NCBI GenBank assembly: GCA_963969595.1
Contig: OZ018412.1
Coordinates: forward strand, 11,286,501-11,350,500
Reading direction: 5' to 3'
From: Neckera pumila
Taxonomy: Eukaryota; Streptophyta; Bryopsida; Hypnales; Neckeraceae
Length of the DNA: 64,000 bases
Shown: positions 1-13,420 of the stretch, one piece after another
How positions within the stretch are numbered: the stretch's first letter is position 1
Layout: every line of letters starts with the position of its first letter
Position numbers and translations under genes: made by a program
The notes under the pieces: generated by a model
What the model saw: the letters and a program-made list of their open reading frames with translations, nothing else
What the model was told of the DNA's origin: nothing
Database searches by the model: none

Positions 1-775
1 TGCTATTAATAGTGATATGATTGTTTTTTAATTGCATAGAACATGTATGATTGAAATTTTTTAGATATAAAATGTTTAGACAACTATAAATAAAGTGTTT
101 ATATACTGTTTTGTTCAAGAATGTTTTTGATATAATACTAAGCCCCATTTTGAAGAATAGATTTTATGTGTTCAACTTTTGGATGCCTAAAACATACAAA
201 TCTGATATTTTTAGATTTGATACTAGCAATTGACGCTTGCTTTGCTCCGCATAAAATATATTACTTTCATCAATTTTTCATGTGATAGAATGTAGATAAA
301 CAAAGTATGCATAATCTTTAAATGAAAATATTGACATCCTCATACAATATTCTTTGAAAAAATCTATATAGTGCAATATAAAGTAATTAAAGAAAATCTT
401 TATATCATAATTTTTACAAAATAACCTTTGCAAAGATGAAAACATTGTAATAAGAATAAATTAATCAAGTGAACAATGTCAGTAGAATCTTTACATTTGA
501 ATATGTAGAGCAACGCTAGCAGTTGGTGCTTACTTATTCTTTAATATCACATTTTAAAAAGATATGGAATTTATCTATAGTTTTGTTGTCTAAAATGTTC
601 TTTTGAATCTTTTTGAGAAGTATCCATTTGATTTTCAAATATTTCACAAAAAGAATACATAATATATAGTAGAAAGTATCCTATGGCTATTACAAAAGCA
701 ATTGAATTTCAAAAATATTATTCAAAATTGAATTGTGATGTTACAGAGGGAATCATGATTTTAGTAGTATGACTA
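1..775. other. AT-rich stretch without a gene
   Basis: No open frame with coding character is visible. A short GC-richer motif at about 228-255 (CGCTTGCTTTGCTCCGC) resembles the terminal repeats of the MITE candidate at 776-1418, so a degraded relative may lie here. Confidence 0.5.
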
Positions 776-1418
776 GGGGTTGGCGCTTGCTATGCTACGC
801 ATTCATCATTAGAATTTTATTAGAATTTTTATGTATTAGATAAAATGCAGAACAAAAATTTCAATAAATCTTCAAATAAAAATTACTAAAATCTTTGTAT
901 AATTTTGTTTATAAGTAAGCATGTATTGAAATGTACAATAGAAATTTATTGAATGATGAATGAAATATTGCAATGATGAATACTATAAAAGATACACATT
1001 TATTGTAATGCATTCAAAAGTTGACTCAATTTTTATGAACAATGGCAATCCAAAAACTTGGTGAATTGAAAAGAAAAACTTGTAAATTTCAAAAACTTCA
1101 TGAACAACTTAATTGTTGTGAAATCCAAAATTGCTTCAATTGAATAAATTTCTCAAATCATTTGGTAGTAGCAACAGAATTTTGAAATCATAAAAGCTGT
1201 ATTACAGAGGTGATTGCAAACTACTACTTTATTTTTGTAATACAACATTGTGTGAAAATCTTATTTTTATGTATGCATGATTGAAAATATTTTTACAAAA
1301 TATTAAAATTGATTATTTCAAAGACTTATTGAAATCATTATCATGCATTATATTCAAACATATCAAAATTTTACTAATATTTGATACAATGAATGCATAG
1401 CGTAGCAAGCATGAGCCC
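776..1418. mobile_element. MITE candidate with GCTTGCTATGCTACGCAT-type ends
   Basis: The left end (776-806) reads GGGGTTGGCGCTTGCTATGC followed by TACGCATTCAT. The right end (1389-1418) is its imperfect inverse, ATGAATGCATAGCGTAGCAA followed by GCATGAGCCC. The 640 bp interior is AT-rich and noncoding. No clean target duplication is visible, although related sequence with the core TTTAGTAGTATGA lies outside both ends (740-775 and 1442-1480). The superfamily cannot be assigned from this. The two ends could instead belong to separate elements. Confidence 0.45.
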
Positions 1419-1851
1419 TAATATTGATGTTAGCATTTGCGATATTACAAAGGAAGTTATGACTTTAGTAGTATGATTATGAACTTTAATACAACAATTA
1501 CTATTTGATTTTGAATTTTGATAATTCAAAGATATAAAAGGATGTTTATTAATTTACAAATTGCTGACCATTAACTTCTAACCCTTCCCTGGGCCGCCTA
1601 TGGTTGGGGTGTTGCATTCTTTCTTTCTTGCAATATATGTTTTCCTTTATTTGTGTCAAAATTTGGTGAAAGTGAAAATTGGTGAAAATGAAAAATATAT
1701 AGGTGTTTTCCTTTTATATATATTTTCACCAACTTTCACCAGTTTTTTCTTTTATATTCATTTTCACCAATTTTCATTAAAAATGCTAGTTGCAGTTGTT
1801 TAACTTTTATTCTTTAATCAATAAAATTTCTAAATCAAATAATCTTCAAAC

Positions 1852-1893
<42 letters not shown>

Positions 1894-4748
1894 GCATTAG
1901 AAAAAAAATACATTGAAATATATGACCAACTTCCAAATTGTAACTTTAATATATAGTTTATACATTATTTCTTTCTCTCTCTCAAATTGACATTGATTGT
2001 AAAAGAATACAAGAAGTCAATCCAATAGACATTATAATACTAGTATATATGTTTTGAATGTGTATTATGATATTTTTTTGCAGCTCGTATGTTGGCTGAG
2101 CATCTTATAATATTTGATAATGAAAAAGATTGTGTGGGCTTTATGGCATTGCCTAAGTGTCAGTTCAACAAGAAAAGAAAACATGAATTACAACAATTAC
2201 TATAATGATTCTTAAGTTCTATAACATGCTAGCAAAAAATAATATTTAAGAGATTTATGTCTCTTGATATTATAGCCGTTGTAATATATCAAAGACTTTG
2301 AAGAAATATTTAATAATAATTTCATTTGTAATCATCTACAGTAAAGTCATCTTGCTATTTCTTGCATATAGAGTAATTAAATTTTTGATTAGATTGGTAT
2401 TTTTCATTCATTTATACAAAATTCATATTATTCAACATACAACTGTTCATTCAAATTCATTACAAGTTGGATTAAAACATTGGTGTATGAAATCAAGATT
2501 GATAAAAGTTGAAATTCTACAAGTACAAGATGATTATTCTAAATTAGAAGTTCAATATTTCAATTATTTTCATTCATCCCACACTGTGAAAATAAGAGAC
2601 CATTTAAATGATGTAGGTCATCTTGATTAAGTTCTATGTCACAACATCTTTTAACAAATTAGTATTATTGCAAATAATACTAATTAAAACATAATTTTTA
2701 ATAGTTTTTACAATTCATGATCACTTAAATTGTATTACTTTGATGCCACATTTGAGGACTCAAACATTCTTTTTAAATGAAAATATCAAGTACATCATTT
2801 ATCTTCAATGAATTGTAAATATGAACTTTATTTTAAAACAATCATATCATTTCAATTACTATCAAATTTTTATTCTTTTGATGTATTGTATCAACAATCA
2901 ATTTTTATATAAATAATCATGTTAAATTTCAACAATTAAACAAATATTCTTAATTTTTTCTAAATTTGTATTTTTTTTAAATATAAAAGAAAATTTACAT
3001 CTATCATAATTGATTAAAATTTGATCAATTGTATTTCTTGTCAGTTATATATATTCTTTGATGTACCTTTAAAATGAAATCTAACTAATCATGCTTTTAT
3101 AAAATTAATGTTAGACTTTGATGTGATTATTGGACTTTTTAGATTAAAAATTGGATCTAGAAGATTGCATTTAAAAGATTTGAACAAGAAATGTTAATAT
3201 TTTATTAATTACAATATATTTTGAAATTTTTTATTAAGCACAAAATTTAAATATTATAAATTTGGAAGTATTCAATATAGATTCAAAATTATGATATTTA
3301 AAAACTAAAGAATTTGATCATAAAATGAATTTTTAGTTGTAATCTATTGTGTATTTTATAATTGTCTATATAGTAATGTCGATATTCAAAAGAAATGAAT
3401 GAAAAAAGAAAAGAAAAGAATAGCGGCTTTGTTTATTTATGCTTAATACAAACACATCAATCTACAATAAAATAAATCTTAGATGGAATTTCTTGCAAAC
3501 ACAAAGCAAACCAAGTACAACTTGTGTACTATTGATTATTAAACTTAGTTTCCTATTTTATTTGTTATTTCAAACAAATGTTTCTAACTATAACTATGAA
3601 TTTGTATTTAAATTTTATTATCACCTATTAAAAAAATTCCATTAGTTACCAATAGATCCCTCAATATATGAATAAAATAAAGACAAAGTAATATGCAAGA
3701 ATGATATTATAGCACCCAACACCAAAGTTCATTTTTAGTATATACATAAACCTATCATTTGAATAAATTATTTTATTCTCAATATAAAAAGATTTTTTTT
3801 TTTTAAATGACAAATTAAATATTTTTTTTGACATTCCCTAACAAATAATGAAGATCATGCAACATTAAAGAATATTAAACTATATACCAGATTAATGGTA
3901 CAATTGAATGTTATATTGAATGTATACACAAAATTCCTATCTTTATCTAAAAGTTCTTTATGGGAAGAAAAGGATGTATCTTCTGATCAATATTGTTTTG
4001 AAATTTCTTTACAATAGAGATATATTGACAAACTGATTACAATAAGAAAATCAAATCTATTGCAAGTATAACAAATGTCTACTATTGAAATTGAAATTTT
4101 CATTGCAAATTCCTATGTCTAATTTTACTAGAGGTCCAAGTTGGACCTATGAAATACAATGAAGAATTTAACCAAGAGTTCTATTCATTTTTCTACTTTG
4201 ACATAAACTAGAAGACAATTCCAAAAGTCAAATAGTTAATAGTGCATATTGTGAGTCTTTTTCAATATTAAAGATTTCCAAATCATATCATACATGGTAT
4301 ACAATACTAAATTGTTACCCCCATCAATATACGCAAGATATGTTTCAAAACTTGCTTATTAAATAAAGGAGCACCAATAATTCATTTTCAAGTTTTTATA
4401 ATTTATTACCAAATAATTAGAATACATATTTTATAAAATAAAATATATTAGAATATGTATTTATTAAATTATCAAAAATTTAAATCAAATAAATTATAGG
4501 ATGAATATTGTATGAAATGATAGGCCTTTAGATGTGATTTTGAGCATAAAGATTTTAAATTAAAATCACAAATTTATAAACAACAAAAATACATAAAATT
4601 GATAAAATTGATTAACAAAATGCACTAATGAATCAAATTATACTATTTTGCATGATTGAATTCCAAAAAAAATTAATTTTATATAAATTTTAAAATTTAT
4701 ATAAAATTAATATTTTATTCATATTTTATATTTTATATAAAACTTAAA
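1419..4748. other. AT-rich stretch without a recognised gene
   Basis: The longest open frame here (2298-2630, plus, 110 codons) begins with a hydrophobic stretch rich in I, F, L and K. It has no motif I recognise and matches the local base composition, so it is probably chance. An imperfect inverted repeat built from GGTGAAAATGAAAAATATA-like arms spans roughly 1660-1780. The sequence at 1575-1605 (TAACCC..CCGCCTATGG) resembles a degraded end of the family B element at 58787-59757. Confidence 0.5.
1853..1891. repeat. (AT)n microsatellite
   Basis: An uninterrupted run of alternating A and T, about 39 bp. Confidence 0.95.
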
Positions 4749-4750
4749 TA

Positions 4751-4972
4751 CTCCATTCATCCCAAAATGATCATTTGGTTTTCCTTAATTTATGTGTCCC
4801 AAAATGATCTTCCGGTTGTACATTGTGACGTGGAAAAAAAAAATTGGCGGCAGTTCCGAGAGCGGCTAGAATGGAAATGAATGAAGCAATAGGTTGAAAT
4901 GTCAAAAAAACAATTAGAAATTAAAGAAATATACATTTGTCCAATCGGAAAGTGATTTTGGGACAAAAGGAA
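4751..4972. mobile_element. Stowaway-like (Tc1/mariner) MITE
   Basis: TA dinucleotides at 4749-4750 and 4973-4974 bracket a 222 bp noncoding element. The left end begins CTCCATTCATCCCAAAATGA. The right end, read inverted, begins TTCCTTTTGTCCCAAAATCA. The core TCCCAAAATNA just inside the end is typical of plant Stowaway MITEs, whose target duplication is TA. The interior has a GC-richer patch (TTGGCGGCAGTTCCGAGAGC) and no open frame. The ends are diverged, so this is an old copy. Confidence 0.75.
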
Positions 4973-4974
4973 TA

Positions 4975-7403
4975 TAAATTGTATATAAAATTTAATGTAT
5001 CTATAAATTTATTGGTTATTGTATACAAAAAAACTTAAACTGCTTTGTTTGTTGCTCCTTTAATTTGATAGGAAATCAATAGGGTGCTAGAAGGGAAGGG
5101 TGGGATTGACATGTATCTATTGATTAATTGATTACTTTTAAAAATAATTTTATTTATATGCTAAAAGAATTATCCTTGGAATATATTTTTTTCTAGATGA
5201 ATAAAATTGAAATTGAAATTTAATCTTCCAAACTTTAATAACTATCTTTAGGACCATTATCTTCGACAACTATCCTACAAATTTTATACTACGGTAGTGG
5301 GAAATAAAGGTTCTATAGGATAGCATCCTAAAGATTGTGCATTAGTTGGGGAGAGCGTGGAAAAATATCATATAAGAAGCAAATAATGCACTCTTTTTTT
5401 TTGCTAGGCCAAAAATAAAGAACAAATCTATGAGATTGCTTCAAAAAATATTATTCATTTTTAAAAATATGATTCAATTCAATTGATTTATTCTTTAATT
5501 GTTATTATCTCAAGATCTTGAAAATTTTAAATTTTAAATGAAAACATTTTTAAATTGTAAATGAAAACATTCTTTTAGGTTGTTCTATATCCTTTATAAA
5601 CTACATATCATTAATAAACTACAAACTGAGCAAGGATCCAAAATTTTATATTCATAATCTCATAATACTTCTTATTTGTTGTAATACTTTCATTGTATGG
5701 CATTATGATGTAGCAAGGTTTTATGTTTGATTTTAGTATGGTTGTGAAAAGGTGAGAAAGCAAAATTAAAAAAGAAGTCTACATTATTTGAAAATATCAT
5801 AATAAAGTAGAAAATATTTAATAAAAGTACCAAATTAAGTCATTCACATACACAAGGAGTCATTTTAAAGCTTAAGATCTTTGAGATTAACACTGAATCA
5901 GACAAGAATGTATCAAGATATTTACGCAATGCAAATGAAATGTATTTTTTTAATAGCAATTCCTAAAATTGATTGAAATGCGCTACAAAGGTATCTCAAT
6001 TATTGTGATGGTAATTAATCAAATAAAAATATCAGAAAACAAAAGTCCTATCTTATCATATATGCATATACAATTGGGGAATTGTACAATCATGCAAGTA
6101 TAATTACATTACATAGAATTGGACAAATATGCTTCATAAGAAAATAAAAACCCTTTAATAATCTCAAATTATTGTGACTTTCACCACGAAATTTGAATAT
6201 CACTTAATCAACAGTGTTTTTTTAAATTAAAAAAATTAATTTAAACTTATAGAATTTTGAACTTGATAAAATATAAATTCCACTTGAAAGTATTTTTTTT
6301 TGTCTTCATCAATAGATTGTAGTTGTCCTTCAAAGTAACATTAATTTCTTAAAATGTGAAGAATTATGGTCTTTGACATAGTCCAAGAAATTTGAATTTT
6401 GGAATTGTTTTTTCTAAGCATAAAGATTTATTGTATAATCCATTTCAAGGATTTACAAGGCATAATCTCAAATAATTCTATGTACAACTAAATTTTAAGT
6501 ATTACAAGCACTTACCACTTAATAAGTGGTTTGGATTTCATACTTCCAGAATTTCAAAGGCGACCTTTTTATGTAAAAAATCTTCCAAATATATTGAAAG
6601 TTTATAAGGTTACCAAATATTAAGATGACCTTTTTAACAACAACTAAATAGATCTTATATTATTTAGGTTTTTATACCTTATAATCAAGGTTCAAAAAAC
6701 ATTTCTAAAAGTAGTTTTTGACTTTTGACTTTCTTTTTATTGGAATTTATTTATATATCTATAAGCATATGTTGATTCATATTTTCAAATTTTATTTAAC
6801 AATTGCTAAAGAATAGTGACTTGACCATAAATATGGTAATAAATTAAGACATGATATATTGAAACTCTCTGACACATTGTTGCAAAATATGAAGCACAAA
6901 TATTTGGTTTTGTCTATATACTTTGGACTATTCAAGTAATTGTGATCAATTATCCACCATGCATACAAATTTACATGCAAAATTCGAATGATTTTATTTC
7001 AACATATTCATAAAGGCTAAGAAATCCATCATTTGGCAAGTTTCTTTTTTGTTCAAAATTTGCACATTGACTCTCAAAAGGTTAAATTAAATATTCAAAT
7101 ATTCAAATTTATAATATTTTGATATAAACATTATGACACATCTTACATAGAATTGAATGGTACAATATCTTGTAAATATTAAGTCTTACATTGAAGATAT
7201 CATTTATTTGAAAATGGAGGTACAACATTGATACACTTTCTTAAACTACCATGCATTATCCATTAAAAATTTATGTAAACTACTTGTAGAGTAGCTTGTA
7301 ATTTTTTTACATAACTTTTATTTTAGAATATATATAAAAAATCATACTTTTTGCACTTGTAAATACTTAAAAAAAAGGTTGCACTACAATGTTCTATCAA
7401 TGA
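4975..7403. other. AT-rich stretch without a gene
   Basis: Only short AT-rich open frames on either strand. I see no splice-site-bounded coding sequence, no tRNA and no transposon ends. Confidence 0.5.
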
Positions 7404-7405
7404 TA

Positions 7406-7636
7406 CAGTAGAACCTCTCTAAGTCATTCCTCCAAAAGCTGATAACCTCTCTAAACTAATAGGGCCGGATGGTCCTGACTTTGGATTATTGGAATTGATG
7501 ATATACAGTAGCTGCAGATGCTGGGTAGGAATGTCTACATGAGCTGGAGCGCGCAGACCTTCTATTACTCAATTAACCTCTCTAAAGCAATTATGTCAGA
7601 TGGGCCCGGCCCTATCAGTTTAGAGAAGTTCACATG
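7406..7636. mobile_element. Emigrant/pogo-like MITE
   Basis: The element is bracketed by TA at 7404-7405 and 7637-7638. The left end reads CAGTAGAACCTCTCTAA. Arabidopsis Emigrant MITEs of the pogo group have CAGTAAAACCTCTATAAATT-type ends, so this looks related. The right end read inverted is CATGTGAACTTCTCTAAACT, and both sides carry CTAAACTRATAGGGCCGG subterminally, so the arms pair imperfectly over about 50 bp. At 231 bp it cannot encode a transposase. Confidence 0.7.
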
Positions 7637-7638
7637 TA

Positions 7639-10600
7639 TTACATATAAATTTACAATTCCCCTTGATTTTTAGAAATATTGATTTCACACTATAATAATG
7701 AATCTAACTTTCAAACATCTGCAAGACTTCTTTTAATTACAATATATATAAATAACGTAATATCTTCCATAAGAAATTTTGTAGGATTTTGTAATTAGAA
7801 AATCTTATTCTCTGCATTAAATCCTAAATTAGAACATCTTCAAATATCAATGAGACTACATATGAGATATGTATTACAATGTTTTTAGTTAAAAAAATAT
7901 CATTGTATTTAAAATTATTAATTTTGTACATATAATATTGAAATTTCAAAAAAAAAGATCTTTGAAATAATAAGCCTACATTGATGTTTAAAATTTTGTA
8001 TTAACATTTAAAAGACTCATGATTATTATTGAATTTTAATTGACGCTCAAATTTAAGAAAGTACATAAAATAAAAAAACAATAATAAACTCCATAATCAG
8101 AATTCTTAAAGATTTATATATTTCAAATGTGAAACCATAATGATGGTTGAAGGTGGTAATTTTATTTTCAACTACTCCAAGTTCCAAAATTTCAACTATT
8201 GTACGTGCAGGTCTAATTTGGCAATGAAGTGCCAAATTAGTTTCTTTTTCAGGTGCAAAAAGATTCGGCAAGTGGTATATTCTAGGATATTCCAGAAATT
8301 CACTTGCAATCTTCCAAAATTTTCACTTGTAATATTTTCAAAAATTCAGACATCCCAAAAAATACTTAATTTATGTCTGAATCTGACCTTCACGTAGGGT
8401 ACTCTATGTTCCAAAATTTCAACAAGTATATTATTAAAATTTTCTATTTCTATTTCTATTTTTTTTTTATTGAGGGCACGCTTTAATCATAATGTGTGTA
8501 ACTTTCAATTTAAAGAATTTGATTATTCAATGAGTATTAACAAGTAAAAAATTGCACTTGTCTTCAATATTTGCAAAAACACAATATTTTATGAAATTCA
8601 ACTTTAAATCATCATATTTTTGTCTTTCAAGATCTAGAGTCAAAAATTCAAGCTGGTAAAAAAAACTTCTAAACAACAATTCCATTGCTTTTTCTAAACG
8701 TCAAAAATCTTAAATATCAAAACATTTATAGAAATTTATATTTATATTTTTCAAAAAATACTAACTTTAAGTTTTAGATTCTCAAAGATGAGCTATAAAA
8801 CTATTTTGAAGAATTTTATGATACTGATTTGTAAAAAACAGTTATAAATTTAGATTTATACACTGCATTTGTAAGTTTAGATTTCACCAATAGTTATAAA
8901 TACAATTTTGAAATAAAAAACAAAAAATTCCTTCTAAAATAAACAACAATTTTTATGTTTATAATTGAATTTTTTTTTGTTGCAATGAATTTTGAATCAT
9001 AAACTTTAAATTGTAAATATTTCAAAATATAATTAATAAATTTCATATATAATATTAGTAAATTTTTCTTGAAGTATAATCTATTTTCATATTATTAAAC
9101 AAGCATGAAAAGTTAGAAATTTTGAATGAATGAAAAATGCACGCTTTATAGACAGTTTGCACTCTATCCATTTTCTTCGGATACAATGGACTCTAATACA
9201 CTTAGGGATTAAATTCAAAAATTCAAAATCTTTTATTAATGCTATTGAAGGACTTTGCCAAATATAATATAAGGTGATTCAAAATGTTATTTTATTTGCC
9301 TGTTGTATTCAATGTAATTTTTTAGTTCATTTACATATGTTTTGATAATTTATCTCATTTTCTTTAAATTATATTGTATATTTTTTAATTTACAAAAATT
9401 AAATTATTTTTATTTTTTATAAAAAAACAATTGCCTTGTAGTAATTAAAACATGTAAATTTTGTAAATATACAAAAGTTAAAGAATGACAAATTATGATT
9501 TATAATGTTTTTTTTTAATATTAGAAGAAGAAAAATCTTTTGAGGAAAAAAAATTATATTTTCAAGAGTTAAAAGGTATTTTTTTAAATGATTTTATAAA
9601 TTAATTATTTATAAAATGAATTGATATTAAGAATGCTTTTATATCCTTTTTCAACTATAGAATCATATGCCTATTTTAGAAGTCTTATACATTAATATTT
9701 TCTTCTAATTGAGTTTAAATAGGAAGATTTTATTAATACATTATATCTATTGCAATCAACTATTTATTATTAATATTTAATGTGCTTTATAGAACTGCAT
9801 TCTTTATAAATTTAAAATTTCAGAGTACTATTGTTTAAAAAGGTTAGTATAAGTTATAAAATATTTGTATGCATTAATATTAATATTTTTATTTGATGCT
9901 AGAATTCTTTTAATAAGTGCCTCAAATTTTTAGAAGATAAGAGGATGAAAATTATATAGAGAATATAATATGAATTAGTTAACATAATTAACAAATGAGT
10001 AGAGTATGTGTACTATGTATATTATTATATGTATAAATTCTATGAGGATGGTAAGAGAATACAATGCTAATATATTGTTAAATAAGGTTATTAATGAAAA
10101 TTTCCTACAATACATACAATTATGTTATTCAAATAGTGAGAACTTTCCAATGAATTAAGGAGAATGGGTATTTTAATATATATATTTTTTTTTCATTAAA
10201 AAATGTTGATAAATTTATCTAATTTTAGTATGTCAAGCATAATATTTTCCAATTCTTAAATTGTAGTAGAATTTTAGAAGGAGTAAGGCACTAAATTTCC
10301 TCAATCAAAGGATTTAAGAATATGTATTTATGAATTGTATTAAGAAATCTATTTTATTTGTTATATCAAGATCTTTCAAACAATTATTCTCAAGAAGAGG
10401 CATAGAATATCTTTGAAAAATCTTTCATGGTGAATTAACTCAGTTTTATACAATTTGCATTCATTAAGGTGGAAGCTACAATCAATGTAATTGTATTTAT
10501 TAAGAGACAAGATAATGTGGCATAATATTTATGATTTTATGGAATGATTCTTTAGCTTGAACTAATAATCTCAAAGCTTTTTCATATCTATTTAAAAAAA

Positions 10601-12127
10601 AATCTTTATAAAGAAATAGCGCAATCTAAGATTATGGTTGTAAACTGATTTTTATTAAAAAATTGCCAACTTGATATTTCCAAATATTTTGTAATCTATA
10701 GTGCTAGTGAATTTCAAAGTGCTTTCCACCAAAAATTTCCAAAAAGTAACAGAATAAGACTAAAATTAATGTGCTTTGAAGTATATCGTGATTGTTGGAG
10801 GACACAGGTATGACAAATGATAATGACTATAATAATACTTATTGTTATGCCATCAATTGTCATTATTCAAAGAATTTTTGAAATATGAAGTGAACATGCA
10901 AAAGGATAGATGCTTTATTACATCTATAGCCCATTTGAATTATTTATACAATTTGGACCATTTTAATTTCCTCAAGTATCTTTTTATTAAAACCATAATA
11001 GTTCTTGGCATAGAAATGTATTGGCAAATAGGTTGAGAACAAAAAACATATTGCTTTGCTATCAATAATTGTTTTACCTCATTATTATCTATGCTTTATT
11101 AACTAAATACAATAGAACACAAAATACGAAGTTTTACAAGATAATACAAATATAAACGAAATGAATACATTTCCACTAATTAATTTCATTACTAATTTTT
11201 CAACTACACCAAGAAATGTGGTATTTGGTATCTATGTATTGGTGTACATAAATCCCATCATTTGGCCCTAATCCAAATTATAAATAAGAATGTATCTTGA
11301 ATAAAAAAGGACAAAATCTAATATACTAAATTATCTGTAATCAAATTATGAGATGACTTAATCTTATTTCAAAATAATATGAGAGATGACTTAATCTTAC
11401 TCTAGACTCAAGCGGCCAAAGCAACAATGCACTACTTAATGATTCAAAAAACTAAATTGCCAGTAAAGACTATTCCAACATTTTTACCAATCTCACAATA
11501 TTTGTAAATTTGATTTAGATAGAATCAACCTCCCGAAATTCCCCAAAGAGAAAAGGTATATCCTATATTCTCTTCTATTGTTCCATGGACTTAAATTTTG
11601 AATAAACAAACTTTAATCCATGTTGAATTTCTAAAAGATATAAGAGCTTCATAAGAAGAAATTGCATGACGTACAAAATGCTTTTTTGTTGACTTTCTTG
11701 TAAAAACAAAAAAGAATTGCCTTGAAATTAATATAATTGCATTAAAATGAATACAAATTTAATACAAAACCATTTCAAACATTAGTTGGGTTTTTTCAAG
11801 CTTTATTCTTCACAAAATAGCATTCCTTCAACTTTAGCTAAAGATTAATTCAAATTCAAAGTTTCAAAAACTTTATCTAAAGAATGACATGCTATCATCC
11901 AAGATATGAGGTCCAAAATCCATCTCTTTAAGTCTACCTACCTCATCAATAATAGATATTTTGAGGAACATGTTACTCATGTGTAGATAGGGGTGCATTT
12001 AGAACCTGGTCATTTATAGACCTCCTATCACACAAGCTAACAAGTATTATGAACTTGTTTCACTAACTATATTGTCTACTCTGTCCATTGTGTTTTTTTA
12101 GGAAGCAAATTCTCTTAAACTATAGTT
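7639..12127. other. AT-rich stretch without a gene
   Basis: About 4.5 kb with no recognised coding region. The small open frames are AT-rich and feature-less. The only clear local structure is the hairpin at 8213-8240. Confidence 0.5.
8213..8240. repeat. Perfect 11 bp hairpin
   Basis: CTAATTTGGCA (8213-8223), a six-base loop ATGAAG, then the exact inverse TGCCAAATTAG (8230-8240). Nothing nearby indicates a function. Confidence 0.8.
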
Positions 12128-12344
12128 TTAACCCCTAAAGGACCAAATAAAGGCCTTCCTTAATTGTCAAACTCTTTCTTCCTCTAGATTTTCTGCTTCA
12201 AAGGACATTCTTGATTATACAATTGTATCTAGCTATTAGCATTTTATGAAAAATATTTAATTAAATTTGGGAAAACAAGTTTGACAAATGTTAAAAATAA
12301 AAATATTCCTTCCAATTTTGTGCTTTCTCCACAAAAAAATAGAT

Positions 12345-12504
12345 TTCCTAAAATTCACACCTTTGTCTAGAATTATTTTTTGCTGACCTTGACGGTATTC
12401 AATAGTAAGTAGAAGGAAAAAAAATTCCTAAAATTCAGACCTATTTTTAGAATTATTTTTGTGAACCTTGACGGTATTCAACAATAAATAGAATAAGCGG
12501 TTTA
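12345..12504. repeat. Two-copy 80 bp tandem repeat
   Basis: TTCCTAAAATTCA begins at 12345 and again at 12425. Both units run on through TAGAATTATTTTT and GACCTTGACGGTATTCAA with few changes. Confidence 0.8.
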
Positions 12505-12818
12505 TCGGTTCTGGTTCTGGGTTACTATGGTACCACCGGGCGCCGACTACCGGACACCCACTAGCACTCTCCAATTACAGTAGAAAGATCCCTAGCAGTG
12601 TTTCAATTAAAAAAATTGCCAATTTTGCCAATTTTTCACTTGTTTTAACTACTAGCTCCTATTATATTATAAAAAACTGGAAAAAATTGGATTAAAATTC
12701 CCGAAAACATCTCAAACAAATATATCATTTATCAAATTTGGGATAAGTTTACTAATTATAAGCCAATGTACCGCAAATAATAAAATAAAAAAAAATGCGA
12801 AAAGGTGTCCCGTATTAT

Positions 12819-12890
12819 TATTAGAATGAGGTTTCGATCCTCGGTTTTGTGAGTTCTGGGCCCACCACGCTTCTGCTGCGCCACTCTAAT
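12819..12890 (-). pseudogene. Initiator tRNA-Met-like pseudogene (anticodon CAG)
   Basis: The minus strand holds a 72-base cloverleaf closely matching the initiator tRNA gene at 45632-45703: ATTAGAG acceptor arm, the A-box-like GTGGCGCAGC, the B-box-like GAGGATCGAAACC, and discriminator A. The anticodon loop reads CCCAGAA, so the CAT of the functional gene has become CAG. The last T-stem pair is C/A and the last acceptor pair is G.T. The loop retains the initiator-type C before the anticodon, so a working leucine tRNA is unlikely. An 8 bp inverted repeat, GGTGTCCC (12804-12811) with GGGACACC (12900-12907), encloses it, and a T run follows on the minus strand. Confidence 0.75.
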
Positions 12891-12907
12891 GTGGTGCTGG
12901 GGACACC

Positions 12908-13416
12908 CAGTGCTAAATAAGGAAAGAATTTAATATTCATAAAGCTTCTAAATCGAAAACCCTCTTGAAGCTATGACCGAAACTTCTGATTAGAACAACG
13001 AGTTTACGCAACTCTTTTTTAATTCTTATGCGCCCCCTATGACCAAAGTAGTCATTAAAATGTTCCGATTATTGAACCTCAATAGGTGCATTCTTTGTTA
13101 CTATAGTACCATGAACAATTAAGTCATTCATCAAACACTTTTTGGTCCTCAACGTCCTTTAAGGGTCAATAGAAACTATCTTTGGTGTGCCTTGACTTGA
13201 AAGGTAGAAATAGTTAAGATGGGCATTCCTAAAGGTGCCACTAAACTGCCATCTCCACTTGATGTGCATCTCCAAAATCAATTATGTAACTATATGGAAG
13301 GAACTGTTTTAGAACCAAATTTTGTTCTTTCATAACTTTTGCATACGATATCCAAGTGTCACGGTTTTTGGTGCATTAGAACCTCCTTTTGCTTGCCAAT
13401 AAGAAATTTTGACAAT
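12908..13416. other. No recognised gene; partial direct repeat at its right edge
   Basis: Bases 13305-13416 (CATAACTTTTGCATACGATA, then ..GTGTCAC..TTTTTGGTGCATT..CTTGCCAAT..) recur diverged at 14361-14470, on the other side of the A2 element. Otherwise nothing is recognised. Confidence 0.6.
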
Positions 13417-13420
13417 TTAA

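Larger units (their letters stand above)
12128..13171. mobile_element. Possible old family A copy
   Basis: TTAA at 12128-12131 is followed by CCCCTAAAGGACCAAA, an intact left terminus of the TTAA-flanked family A described in the findings. A degraded opposite end, GTCCTTTAAGGGTCAA, occurs near 13154-13169. If paired, they would bound about 1 kb that contains the tRNA-like sequence and the 80 bp tandem repeat. The interior does not look like the other family A copies, so the pairing is uncertain. The left end alone could be a truncated copy. Confidence 0.35.

Noticed and set aside
2298..2630. 110-codon open frame with a hydrophobic start
   Set aside because: AT-driven composition, no motif, no supporting signals.
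12819..12890. Functional tRNA-Leu (CAG)
   Set aside because: The body is an initiator tRNA-Met with a single anticodon change and weakened stems. Class II leucine tRNAs have a long variable arm, which is absent.
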